Of a stretch of 17,485 bases of DNA, positions 6,600-13,601 are shown piece after piece (the stretch's first letter is position 1; the number at the start of each line of letters is the position of its first letter). Origin of the DNA: Collinsella sp. (lineage in GTDB: Bacteria > Actinomycetota > Coriobacteriia > Coriobacteriales > Coriobacteriaceae). The position numbers and the translations under genes were made by a program. The stretch is from the NCBI GenBank assembly GCA_018376905.1, contig JAHAAK010000042.1:1-17485 (forward strand), given 5' to 3'. The notes beneath the pieces were generated by a model, which was not told the DNA's origin, made no database searches, and saw nothing but the letters and a program-made list of their open reading frames with translations.

Positions 6600-8323
6600 T
6601 GAGGTTTATGAGGCCGTATCGCGGGCTGATTGCGGTGACGCTGTTTGCGGTGCTGATAGATAACGTCGGTACGCTGTTGGTTCCCACGATGCTGGCGAAC
6701 ATGGTCAACACCGGTATTACCACGGGCGATATCGACTATATTTTACGCAACGGCCTGTACATGCTTATCGCGACCGGCATGGCCAGCGGCGGCACGGTGC
6801 TGGGCTGCTATCTTTCGGCGCGCCTGGCCGCCAACGTGGCCTGCGATATCCGCAATGCCGTGTACGACAAGTCGCTCGAACTCGCGGCTAGCGACTTTGA
6901 GCGCTTTGGCACGGGTTCGATGATCACGCGCTCACTCAACGACATCAACGTGATTCAGCAGGCTGTCCTTCAGACGATTCAGTTGGTGCTGCCGGTACCG
7001 TTCTTGGCCGTGGCGGGCATCATTTTTGCCTGGTTTATCGATCCTGCCATGGGCACGCTGCTGGGCGTGGTCGTTGCGATTGTGCTGGTGGCGGCGGTCT
7101 TTACCGTGGCCAACGCCGCGCCGATCTTTATGCGCCTGCAGAGCTTTATCGACCGTATGAACGTGGTGCTGCGCGAAAATATCGTGGGCGTGCGCGTTAT
7201 CCGCGCATTTAACAAGGAGCACCACGAGGAGCAGCGCCTGGACGAGGTGTTTAGCGATTACGCGGCCAATGCCATCAAGGTCAACCACCTGTTTGTGGGT
7301 CTCGACAGCTCCAGCTTCTTTTTGATGAACATCGCCGAGGTGGCGGTGCTGTGGGTGGGCGGCAACCGCGCGGGCGTCCATGCCATGCAAATCGGCAGCA
7401 TTTCGGCCGTGTTGGAATACGCGATCCTGATCCTGTTCTTTGTGATGATGGCGCAGATGGTGATTCTGACGCTTCCGCGCGCTGCGGCGTGCCTCAACCG
7501 TGCGCAGCAGGTGCTCGAAATCGAGCCGAGCATCGTGGACGGCAAGGCAACGCTGGGCGACGGGGCGCCTGAGTCCGCAGATGGTGCCGACGCGGTTGCT
7601 GTGTTCGACCATATGTCGTTCCGTTTTGACGATGCCGATGAGGACACCCTGTGCGACCTGAGCTTTGCCTGTCGCCGTGGCCAGACCACGGCGATTGTGG
7701 GCTCGACGGGTTCGGGCAAGTCGACGGTGGCCAAGCTCTTGTTGCGTTTCCACGATGCCACGAAGGGCGCCATTCGCCTGAATGGTGTTGACCTGCGCGA
7801 CCTTTCGCAAGGTGAGATTCGCGGGCATATCGCTTACGTGCCGCAGAAGGCATGGCTGTTCTCGGGTACGGTGGCGAGCAACCTGCGCTTTGGCAACGAA
7901 GACGCGACCGGGGCTGACATGCTCCATGCGCTGGAGGTTGCCCAGAGCACCTTTGTGCTCGACCAGCCCCAGGGGCTCGATACGCCGGTGGCCCAGGGCG
8001 GCACGAACTTTTCGGGTGGTCAGCGCCAGCGCCTGGCGATCGCCCGCGCACTCATGAAGCATGCCGACCTGTATATCTTCGACGACAGTTTTTCGGCCCT
8101 GGACTTTAAGACCGATGCGGCACTGCGCCATGCGCTGCAGGACGAGACGCGCGATGCCGCGGTGCTCATCATCGCCCAGCGCATCTCGACTATTTTGCAT
8201 GCCGATCAGATCGTGGTGCTCAAAGACGGCGAGATCGTGGGCTTGGGCACGCATGGCGAGCTTATGGAAACCTGCGAGGTGTACCGCGCCATCGCGGAAT
8301 CGCAGATGAAGGGAGGTGAGTAG
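6587..8323 (+). CDS. ABC exporter half-transporter, subunit with degenerate ATP site
   Basis: A 578-residue ABC half-transporter: six-helix exporter transmembrane domain (about 1-310) then nucleotide-binding domain (about 345-575). ATP-site motifs: Walker A GSTGSGKST (372-380), signature SGGQRQR (476-482), Walker B YIFDDS with Asp499 followed by Asp500 where the catalytic Glu normally sits, and IIAQRIST with Gln531 in place of the switch His. Losing both catalytic residues in one subunit is the known hallmark of the degenerate-site partner in heterodimeric multidrug-type exporters (TM287/288, BmrCD, LmrCD group). The ATG is preceded by AGGGGAG and lies inside the end of marR; the second half-transporter starts 2 nt after this stop. 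Substrate is unknown; drugs or lipophilic compounds are typical for the family. Confidence 0.95.
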   Translation: MRLLMRFMRPYRGLIAVTLFAVLIDNVGTLLVPTMLANMVNTGITTGDIDYILRNGLYMLIATGMASGGTVLGCYLSARLAANVACDIRNAVYDKSLELAASDFERFGTGSMITRSLNDINVIQQAVLQTIQLVLPVPFLAVAGIIFAWFIDPAMGTLLGVVVAIVLVAAVFTVANAAPIFMRLQSFIDRMNVVLRENIVGVRVIRAFNKEHHEEQRLDEVFSDYAANAIKVNHLFVGLDSSSFFLMNIAEVAVLWVGGNRAGVHAMQIGSISAVLEYAILILFFVMMAQMVILTLPRAAACLNRAQQVLEIEPSIVDGKATLGDGAPESADGADAVAVFDHMSFRFDDADEDTLCDLSFACRRGQTTAIVGSTGSGKSTVAKLLLRFHDATKGAIRLNGVDLRDLSQGEIRGHIAYVPQKAWLFSGTVASNLRFGNEDATGADMLHALEVAQSTFVLDQPQGLDTPVAQGGTNFSGGQRQRLAIARALMKHADLYIFDDSFSALDFKTDAALRHALQDETRDAAVLIIAQRISTILHADQIVVLKDGEIVGLGTHGELMETCEVYRAIAESQMKGGE

Positions 8324-8324
8324 C

Positions 8325-10328
8325 ATGACCGAGGAGCTCAAAAAGCAGGGCATCGCTGATGGCGCCGCGGTTGCAGAGACAGTCGAGGAGACGGGCGTCG
8401 CGCCCGACCTGGACGAAGCCGCCAAGGCGGCGGCGGAGCGCGAGGCTCGCCGCCAAGCGCTCTACGAGGAAAACGAGCGCGCCGAGGACGAGCGTGCCCG
8501 CGCCGAGGCGGAGCGCATGCGCGACGTTGACGACGAGGACGAGGACGAGACGCCCCGCGACACCTGGGCGACGGTGCGCCGCCTGTGGAGCGAGGCCGCC
8601 GGCGACCATTGGCGCTTCTATATCGTGTTCGCGAGCATCGTGTTCTATGTCATCTTTAACACCGCGGCGCCGGCTTACAGCGCCCGCGTGATCGATGAGC
8701 TGTGGGGGCATATGAAGCTGGCGTTTGCCAACAACGCTACCTTCAGCATTACCTGGGAGAACTGCGGCAGGACCATCTTCATCTACTTTATGATCTGGAC
8801 CGCCGCTGCCTCGTTCTACGCACTCCAGAGCTTTTTGATGTCGAGCGTTGCCGAGCGCCTCAACCTGCGCCTACGCAACCGCATCGCGCAAAAGCTCAAC
8901 CGTCTGCCGCTTGCCTACTTTGACGCGCATCGTCCCGGCGAGGTCGTCAGCCGTGCGACCAACGACTTGGACAAGATGTCCGAGAGCATGCAGCGCGGCT
9001 TGCTGCAGCTTCTGGTGTCGATCGGTACCGTGGTGGGCGCCGTGAGCGTGATGTTCGTGTTTAGCGTGCCGCTCACGCTCGTCTTTTTGTTCTTTACGGC
9101 ACTTTCGCTGCTGGTGACGAAGGTCGTGTCGCGCCGCACGCACGATGTGACGGGCGAGCGCCAGGAGTGGGTGTCCAAGATTACGAGCGCGGTCGAGGAA
9201 GGCTACTCGGGCCGTCTGGTGATCCGTGCGTTTAACCGCGAGCGCCAGAGCTCTGTCGAGGTACACGAGGCTTCAAAGGAGCTGGCGCGCGTGAGCACCA
9301 AGGCCGACTTTATGATTAACGCCGTTGGTCCCGCGGTGCGCTTTATCGGCCGCTTGGCGCAGATCGTGATTGCGCTTGTGGGCTGCAGCATGTTGGTTGC
9401 CGGGCATATGACCGTCGGCGTGTTCCAGGCGTTCTTCCAGTTTATCTATGAGGCGTCCGAGCCCATGACGCAGCTGTCGTTTACCTTTAACTCGCTGCAG
9501 AGCGCGCTGGCGAGCGCCGAGCGCGTGTTCGACCTGCTCGACGAATCCGAGATGGAAGCCGATCCGTTGCCGGCGGTCGCCGCCAGGCTGCCGGGCAAGG
9601 TGGAGGGCCGTGTTGCCTTTGAGCACGTGCGTTTTGGCTATGCGCCCGACAAGCCGCTCATGCGCGACGTGTCGTTTGCCGCCGAGCCGGGCCAAAAGAT
9701 CGCGGTGGTGGGAACCACGGGCGCGGGCAAGACCACGCTCATCAATCTGCTCATGCGCTTCTACGAGATCGACGGTGGCCGCATTACCCTCGACGGTGTG
9801 GACACGAGCCGCATGGACCGCGGCGAGCTGCGCCAGCAGTTTGGCATGGTGTTGCAGGATGCCTGGCTGTTCGATGGCACCATTGCCGAGAACATCGCCT
9901 ATGGCTGTCCCGAGGCAACGCGCGAGGAGATTGTCGCGGCCGCACGTGCCGCGCAGGTCGACTTCTTTGTGCGCACTATGCCGCAGGGCTACGACACGCG
10001 TGTGGCTAACGATGCCGAGAGCATCAGCCAGGGCCAACGTCAGCTGCTGACCATCGCGCGCGTGCTGCTCAACAACCCGGCGATCCTCATCCTGGACGAG
10101 GCGACGTCGAGTGTGGACACGCGCACCGAGCTCGCCATCGGCCGCGCCATGGACGCGCTTATGCGCGGGCGCACGAGCTTTGTGATCGCGCACCGTCTGT
10201 CGACGATCGTCGATGCCGACCTCATCCTGGTCATGGATCACGGCAATATCATCGAGCAGGGTACGCACAAGGAGCTGCTGGCTGCTGAGGGCGCTTATGC
10301 CGACCTCTACCTAAGTCAGTTCGCATAA
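8325..10328 (+). CDS. ABC exporter half-transporter, catalytic subunit with long acidic N-terminal extension
   Basis: A 667-residue partner of the preceding gene. The exporter transmembrane domain spans about residues 95-400 and the nucleotide-binding domain about 430-665. It carries the canonical residues: Walker A GTTGAGKTT (463-471), Walker B ILILDE with Asp591 and catalytic Glu592, and switch His623 in VIAHRLST. The signature reads SQGQ (568-571) rather than SGGQ, as expected for the motif that faces the partner's... own ATP site in asymmetric exporters. Unusually, about 90 residues precede the first membrane helix. They are highly charged, helical-looking (Ala/Glu/Arg-rich) and end in an acidic run (DVDDEDEDE, 67-75). 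The ATG is set by the ribosome binding site GGAGGTGAG, which overlaps the stop of the upstream gene, implying coupled translation and balanced subunit synthesis. Confidence 0.95.
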   Translation: MTEELKKQGIADGAAVAETVEETGVAPDLDEAAKAAAEREARRQALYEENERAEDERARAEAERMRDVDDEDEDETPRDTWATVRRLWSEAAGDHWRFYIVFASIVFYVIFNTAAPAYSARVIDELWGHMKLAFANNATFSITWENCGRTIFIYFMIWTAAASFYALQSFLMSSVAERLNLRLRNRIAQKLNRLPLAYFDAHRPGEVVSRATNDLDKMSESMQRGLLQLLVSIGTVVGAVSVMFVFSVPLTLVFLFFTALSLLVTKVVSRRTHDVTGERQEWVSKITSAVEEGYSGRLVIRAFNRERQSSVEVHEASKELARVSTKADFMINAVGPAVRFIGRLAQIVIALVGCSMLVAGHMTVGVFQAFFQFIYEASEPMTQLSFTFNSLQSALASAERVFDLLDESEMEADPLPAVAARLPGKVEGRVAFEHVRFGYAPDKPLMRDVSFAAEPGQKIAVVGTTGAGKTTLINLLMRFYEIDGGRITLDGVDTSRMDRGELRQQFGMVLQDAWLFDGTIAENIAYGCPEATREEIVAAARAAQVDFFVRTMPQGYDTRVANDAESISQGQRQLLTIARVLLNNPAILILDEATSSVDTRTELAIGRAMDALMRGRTSFVIAHRLSTIVDADLILVMDHGNIIEQGTHKELLAAEGAYADLYLSQFA

Positions 10329-10330
10329 GG

Positions 10331-10358
10331 TGACAAGGGGACAGTCCCGCATGTCACA
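10331..10358. repeat. REP-like nested palindrome after the ABC operon
   Basis: The outer arms GTGACA (10331-10336) and TGTCAC (10353-10358) enclose a second perfect palindrome, GGGAC-A-GTCCC (10339-10349). The element starts 2 nt after the ABC stop codon. It has no T tail, so it is not itself a terminator, and the nested form resembles dispersed REP elements. It shares the core GGGACAG with the elements at 578-610 and near 4694. Confidence 0.6.
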
Positions 10359-10364
10359 TCGAAA

Positions 10365-10404
10365 AGAAGGCGCGCCGGGGGCGGATTCCCTGGCGCGCCT
10401 TCTT
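10365..10404. terminator. Bidirectional terminator between the ABC operon and cysE
   Basis: AAGAAGGCGCGCC (10365-10377) pairs perfectly with GGCGCGCCTTCTT (10392-10404), a 13-bp stem around 14 nt. The genes on both sides converge on it. On the minus strand the stem runs into TTCTTTTC, a good tail for cysE; on the plus strand the tail is only TTCTT, so it is weaker for the ABC operon. Confidence 0.85.
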
Positions 10405-10435
10405 GCGTTGATACTGTTTTGAGCCGTCCGCAGCC

Positions 10436-11140
10436 CTAGCGCTCGTCCATGAGCTTGGCGACGAGGGCCTTGAGCTCGGCCACCTCTCGCTCGAGTTCCT
10501 TGACGCGGCGGGCGTTCTCGGTGATGCCCTGACGGTTGAGGGCGCTCTGCTCGGCGGCATCGTCGGGCATGTACTCGCGATGCTGCTTGGCGTCGAAGCT
10601 CTCCTCGAACACGCGGCAGCCGTTGCGCTTGATGATGCGCCCCGGCACGCCAACGACGGTGCAGTTGTCGGGCACGTCCTTGACGACGACCGAGTTGCCG
10701 CCGATCTTGACGTTGTTGCCAATGTGGATGTTGCCAAGCACCTTTGCGCCCGTGCCCACCGTGACATTGTTGCCCAGGGTGGGGTGGCGTTTGCCGGTCT
10801 CGTTGCCGGTGCCGCCGAGCGTGACGCCCTGGTAGAGCACGCAGTTGTCGCCCACAATGGTGGTCTCGCCGATAACGACGCCCATGGCGTGGTCGATAAA
10901 GAAATGTTTGCCGATCTGTGCAGCGGGATGAATCTCGACGCCGGTGATGTGGCGGGTGATTTGCGAGAGCACGCGGGCGAGCGAGCGATGACCGTGCTCC
11001 CAGAGCCAGTGCTCGGGCACATGGTTCCACTTGGCATGCAGGCCAGGGTAGGACAAGAAGATGACCAGGCCGTTTTGCGCGGCGGGGTCCTGTGCCTGGA
11101 CGGTCTTGATATCCTCGCGAATGGTATTGATAAAGCTCAC
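10436..11140 (-). CDS. cysE: Serine O-acetyltransferase (left-handed beta-helix type)
   Basis: Makes O-acetylserine from serine and acetyl-CoA, the first committed step of cysteine synthesis, in the cytoplasm. The 234-residue product has a short helical N-terminus (1-65), typical of the shorter bacterial forms. Hexapeptide-repeat beta-helix follows at about 68-170. Catalytic-type residues are visible: FIDHAMGVVIGET (Asp83, His84) and TLGGTGNETGKRHP (His119, with the acetyl-CoA loop). The C-terminus differs from the textbook form: residues 205-234 form a charged heptad-like helix (KELEREVAELKALVAKLMDE) and lack the terminal Ile that docks into cysteine synthase. The start is a GTG with AAGGGAGG about 7 nt upstream; the frame extends further without family similarity. 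No cysK is nearby. The assignment is secure. Confidence 0.94.
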   Translation of the reverse strand: MSFINTIREDIKTVQAQDPAAQNGLVIFLSYPGLHAKWNHVPEHWLWEHGHRSLARVLSQITRHITGVEIHPAAQIGKHFFIDHAMGVVIGETTIVGDNCVLYQGVTLGGTGNETGKRHPTLGNNVTVGTGAKVLGNIHIGNNVKIGGNSVVVKDVPDNCTVVGVPGRIIKRNGCRVFEESFDAKQHREYMPDDAAEQSALNRQGITENARRVKELEREVAELKALVAKLMDER

Positions 11141-11181
11141 CGGCCGCCCTCCCTTAGCGCCATGGCAATGCGATTCAATAA

Positions 11182-11187
11182 AGTATA
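11182..11187 (-). promoter_or_regulatory. Probable -10 box of the cysE promoter
   Basis: On the minus strand TATACT lies about 42 nt before the cysE GTG, leaving a leader of roughly 35 nt. The -35 region 17 bp further upstream is poor (CTTCCT-like), so the assignment rests on the -10 box and its position. Confidence 0.4.
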
Positions 11188-11283
11188 GCGATTTGCTAGG
11201 GATTAGGAAGGACAATCTTGGCGCCATTGCGCTACAGATGTCAGTTATGCAAACTTGCTGGTAATGGAGTCATGCTTTTGTGG

Positions 11284-11317
11284 GGTTGCGCACGAGGGGG
11301 AGCCGCAACCGTATACT
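11284..11317 (+). promoter_or_regulatory. Putative dedA promoter with an overlapping inverted repeat
   Basis: TATACT (11312-11317) lies about 47 nt before the dedA ATG and is a good -10 box. Directly upstream, GGTTGCG (11284-11290) and CGCAACC (11304-11310) form a perfect 7-bp inverted repeat over the -35 region, where no good -35 hexamer is seen at 17 bp spacing. The arrangement may be an operator or activator site. Confidence 0.4.
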
Positions 11318-11363
11318 GGTCAACTTGGACGTGTCCGCGCCCACAACTGAGAGGTTTTACTTC

Positions 11364-12011
11364 ATGGGTTTCATCAATTTTATCGCCGAGCTGCTTAAAG
11401 ACCCGCGCAGCGCGATTGCCAGCTGGATCGCCGCCGGCCCGCTTATGGCCTACGGCTGCGTGTTCCTGATCATCTTTATCGAGACGGGCGTGGTGTTCTT
11501 CCCGTTCCTTCCTGGCGACTCGCTGCTGTTTGCCTCGGGCTTCTTTGCCCATAACGGCGGCTTTAACATCGTGGCGCTCCTGGCCACCGCATGGGCCGCA
11601 GCCATCCTGGGCGATCAGTGCAACTTTATGATCGGCCACTTCTTTGGCAAAAAGATTATCGCTTCGGGCAAGGTCAAGGCCATGACGCCCGAGCGCATCA
11701 AAAAGTCCGAGGATTTCCTGGATAAGTGGGGCCATCTGGCCATCTTCCTCGGTCGCTTCTTCCCGTTCATCCGCACCTTTGTGCCTTTTATCGCCGGCAT
11801 GGGCGGCATGCACTGGCGCAACTTTGTCATCTTTAACGTGCTGGGTGGCATTACCTGGTCGACGGTCTTTACGCTGCTGGGTTACTTCTTTGGTGGCATT
11901 CCGTTTGTGCAGGAGCACTTTGAGCTGCTGATCGTCGGCATCGTCGCCGTGTCGATCATCCCGACCGTGGTCGGTCTGGTTAAGGCCAAGCTCGGTAAAA
12001 AGAACGCCTAG
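11364..12011 (+). CDS. DedA-family membrane protein
   Basis: A 215-residue polytopic inner-membrane protein of the DedA/VTT family, members of which are linked to flipping of undecaprenyl phosphate or phospholipids and to envelope homeostasis. Diagnostic motifs are present: an acidic residue in the re-entrant segment IETGVVFFPFLPGDSLLFASG (Glu40, Asp52), and FLGRFFPFIRTFVPFIAGMGGM with the two conserved Arg (131 and 137). Membrane segments lie at about 28-60, 67-92, 127-147, 155-178 and 188-208. The length is normal. The ATG is chosen because GAGAGG precedes it; the frame is open 84 nt upstream but that part has no membrane or family similarity. It forms a single-gene unit between a candidate promoter and a terminator. 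The exact lipid substrate is not inferable. Confidence 0.93.
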   Translation: MGFINFIAELLKDPRSAIASWIAAGPLMAYGCVFLIIFIETGVVFFPFLPGDSLLFASGFFAHNGGFNIVALLATAWAAAILGDQCNFMIGHFFGKKIIASGKVKAMTPERIKKSEDFLDKWGHLAIFLGRFFPFIRTFVPFIAGMGGMHWRNFVIFNVLGGITWSTVFTLLGYFFGGIPFVQEHFELLIVGIVAVSIIPTVVGLVKAKLGKKNA

Positions 12012-12039
12012 TCCGAGCTTGTTTTCGGACGTTAATTCC

Positions 12040-12075
12040 AAGGCCCGTCATCGGATTCGATGGCGGGCCTTTTGT
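12040..12075 (+). terminator. Rho-independent terminator of dedA
   Basis: AAGGCCCG-T-CATCG (12040-12053) pairs with CGATG-G-CGGGCCTT (12058-12071), 14 bp with one T-G wobble and a 4-nt loop, followed by TT. It starts 28 nt after the dedA stop. AAGG/CCTT ends give it partial activity in the reverse direction too. Confidence 0.92.
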
Positions 12076-12141
12076 GTTGAAAGCAAATGAAAATACTTTA
12101 CTTAGTTAAAGAAAAACGTTTTATCCAAGGCGTGCGGGGAG

Positions 12142-12301
12142 TACAATCACCTGCATGCGAATCGACGCGCCATCGGCTTTGATGCTGCCCGCGTGTCCTG
12201 CCCGGCTCTACGCTTCCGGGTATGCGACGTTGCGACGCGGCCGGCTTCGGTCCTTGCGTGCGGGTTCGCGAGTATGCAACCGTGTATGTAAGGAGCGACA
12301 T
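12142..12301 (+). promoter_or_regulatory. Putative ilvE promoter and ~150-nt structured leader
   Basis: TACAAT (12142-12147) is a good -10 box; a -35 hexamer at the right spacing (TTTTAT) is poor. Transcription would begin near 12154, giving a leader of about 147 nt before the ilvE ATG. Within it CCCGG/CCGGG (12201-12220) and TTGCGTGC/GTATGCAA (12254-12279, with G-U pairs) can form hairpins. No T-box sequence, peptide with repeated branched-chain codons, or terminator was seen. The leader has no stop codon in the ilvE frame. Confidence 0.4.
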
Positions 12302-13354
12302 ATGACTGTCGAGAAGAAGGATATCGATTGGGGTAGCCTCGGCTTTGGCTACATGAAGACCGATTACAGCTACGAGGCCCATTGGAAGGACGGCGAGTGG
12401 GACGAGGGCGGCCTGACCACCGACCACACCCTGCATGTCTCCGAGTGCGGCGGCATCTTCCACTACTGCCAGGAGGTCTTTGAGGGCCTGAAGGCCTACA
12501 CCGCCGAGGACGGCAGCATCGTCTGCTTCCGTCCCGACATGAACGCCGAGCGTATGTACAACTCCGCCCAGCGTCTGGAGATGCCCCCGTTCCCCAAGGA
12601 CAAGTTCGTTGAGGCCGTCAAGCAGGTCGTCTCTGCCAACGCCGCCTGGGTTCCGCCCTTCGGCTCTGGCGCAACCCTGTATGTGCGTCCGTTTATGATC
12701 GGCTCCGGTGACGTGATCGGCGTGGCTCCCGCTCCTGAGTACACGTTCCGCATTCTCGTGACCCCGGTCGGTCCGTACTTTAAGGGTGGCCTCAAGCCTG
12801 TCAAGCTGCGCGTTTCCGAGTACGACCGCGCCGCACCGCACGGCACCGGCAACATCAAGGCTGGCCTCAACTACGCCATGTCCCTGAAGCCCACGATGGA
12901 GGCTCACCGCGAGGGCTATGCCGAGAACCTGTATCTCGACTCCGAGTCCCGCACCTATGTCGAGGAGACCGGTGGCGCCAACGTCCTGTTCGTGAAGGAG
13001 GACGGCACGCTTGTCGTCCCGCAGTCGCACACCGACTCCATCCTGCCCTCCATCACCCGTCGTTCGCTCGTTCAGGTTGCCGAGGATTTGGGCATGACCG
13101 TCGATCAGCGTCCCGTCGAGTGGGCCGAGGTCAAGGCCGGCACCTTTGTCGAGTGCGGCCTGTGCGGCACCGCTGCCGTCATCTCTCCGGTTGGCGAAAT
13201 CGACAACAAGGTCTACGGTGCCGATGAGACCGTGACCTTCCCGGCTGGCTACACCGAGATCGGTCCTGTGATGAAGAAGCTCCGCGAGACCCTGACGGGC
13301 ATCCAGTCTGGTGCTGTTGAGGACAAGCACAACTGGGTTTACACCGTGGCGTAA
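12302..13354 (+). CDS. ilvE: Branched-chain amino acid aminotransferase
   Basis: A PLP enzyme of fold type IV that interconverts valine, leucine and isoleucine with their 2-oxo acids, using 2-oxoglutarate/glutamate, in the cytoplasm. The 350-residue product is of the longer BCAT type (about 340-360 residues). Visible motifs: the substrate-pocket region GGIFHYCQEVFEGLKAY (50-66), the PLP Lys186 in GTGNIKAGLNYA, EETGGANVLFV (221-231), SILPSITRRSL (246-256) for the phosphate, and CGTAAVISPVG (288-298). The ATG is set by AAGGAG 6 nt upstream. An in-frame ATG at 12155 adds 49 Arg/Ala-rich residues without family similarity and is not preferred. No other ilv or leu genes are in the window. The assignment is secure. 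Confidence 0.96.
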   Translation: MTVEKKDIDWGSLGFGYMKTDYSYEAHWKDGEWDEGGLTTDHTLHVSECGGIFHYCQEVFEGLKAYTAEDGSIVCFRPDMNAERMYNSAQRLEMPPFPKDKFVEAVKQVVSANAAWVPPFGSGATLYVRPFMIGSGDVIGVAPAPEYTFRILVTPVGPYFKGGLKPVKLRVSEYDRAAPHGTGNIKAGLNYAMSLKPTMEAHREGYAENLYLDSESRTYVEETGGANVLFVKEDGTLVVPQSHTDSILPSITRRSLVQVAEDLGMTVDQRPVEWAEVKAGTFVECGLCGTAAVISPVGEIDNKVYGADETVTFPAGYTEIGPVMKKLRETLTGIQSGAVEDKHNWVYTVA

Positions 13355-13370
13355 TTCGTCTTACCTGCCC

Positions 13371-13495
13371 GGGCGGAGAGCAAGTTCCCTCCCGGCGCGT
13401 CCTCGGACATGCAAGAAGCCCTCGCTGCGCACTTCGTGCGGCGAGGGCTTCTTGCGTCCTGCGGAGTGCGCCGGGAGGGAACTTGTTCTCTGCCC
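13371..13495. repeat. 125-nt multi-segment hairpin immediately downstream of ilvE
   Basis: Three nested perfect or near-perfect stems share one axis. The outer arms 13376-13398 and 13468-13490 pair over 23 bp with a single G-U wobble. The inner arms GCAAGAAGCCCTCGC (13411-13425) and GCGAGGGCTTCTTGC (13441-13455) pair perfectly over 15 bp. The apex CGCAC-ttc-GTGCG (13428-13440) adds five more. The 12-nt internal segments on each side (13399-13410, 13456-13467) pair partly. No T run follows. It begins 16 nt after the ilvE stop, so it may act as a transcript end, a stability element or a mobile palindrome. Confidence 0.85.
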
Positions 13496-13601
13496 TGCGG
13501 GTTCGGCGATGTCACAACGGGCAATGATTAATCTGAATAAAGATGGTGCGCGGCCTTTTAGGCTGCGCTTTTGCTTTGCTTCGCGCCATGTGGGGGCGGT
13601 G

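Noticed and set aside
6932..8425. 497-codon open frame on the minus strand opposite the first ABC subunit
   Set aside because: It is antisense to a well-defined transporter, has no recognisable domain and a His/Arg/Gln-biased product; GC-rich codon bias keeps the reverse frame open.
9273..10268. 331-codon open frame antisense to the second ABC subunit
   Set aside because: The opposite strand carries all ATP-site motifs; the reverse product has no family similarity.
12148..12301. T-box or attenuator upstream of ilvE
   Set aside because: No T-box consensus, no run of Ile/Leu/Val codons and no terminator stem with a T tail in the leader.
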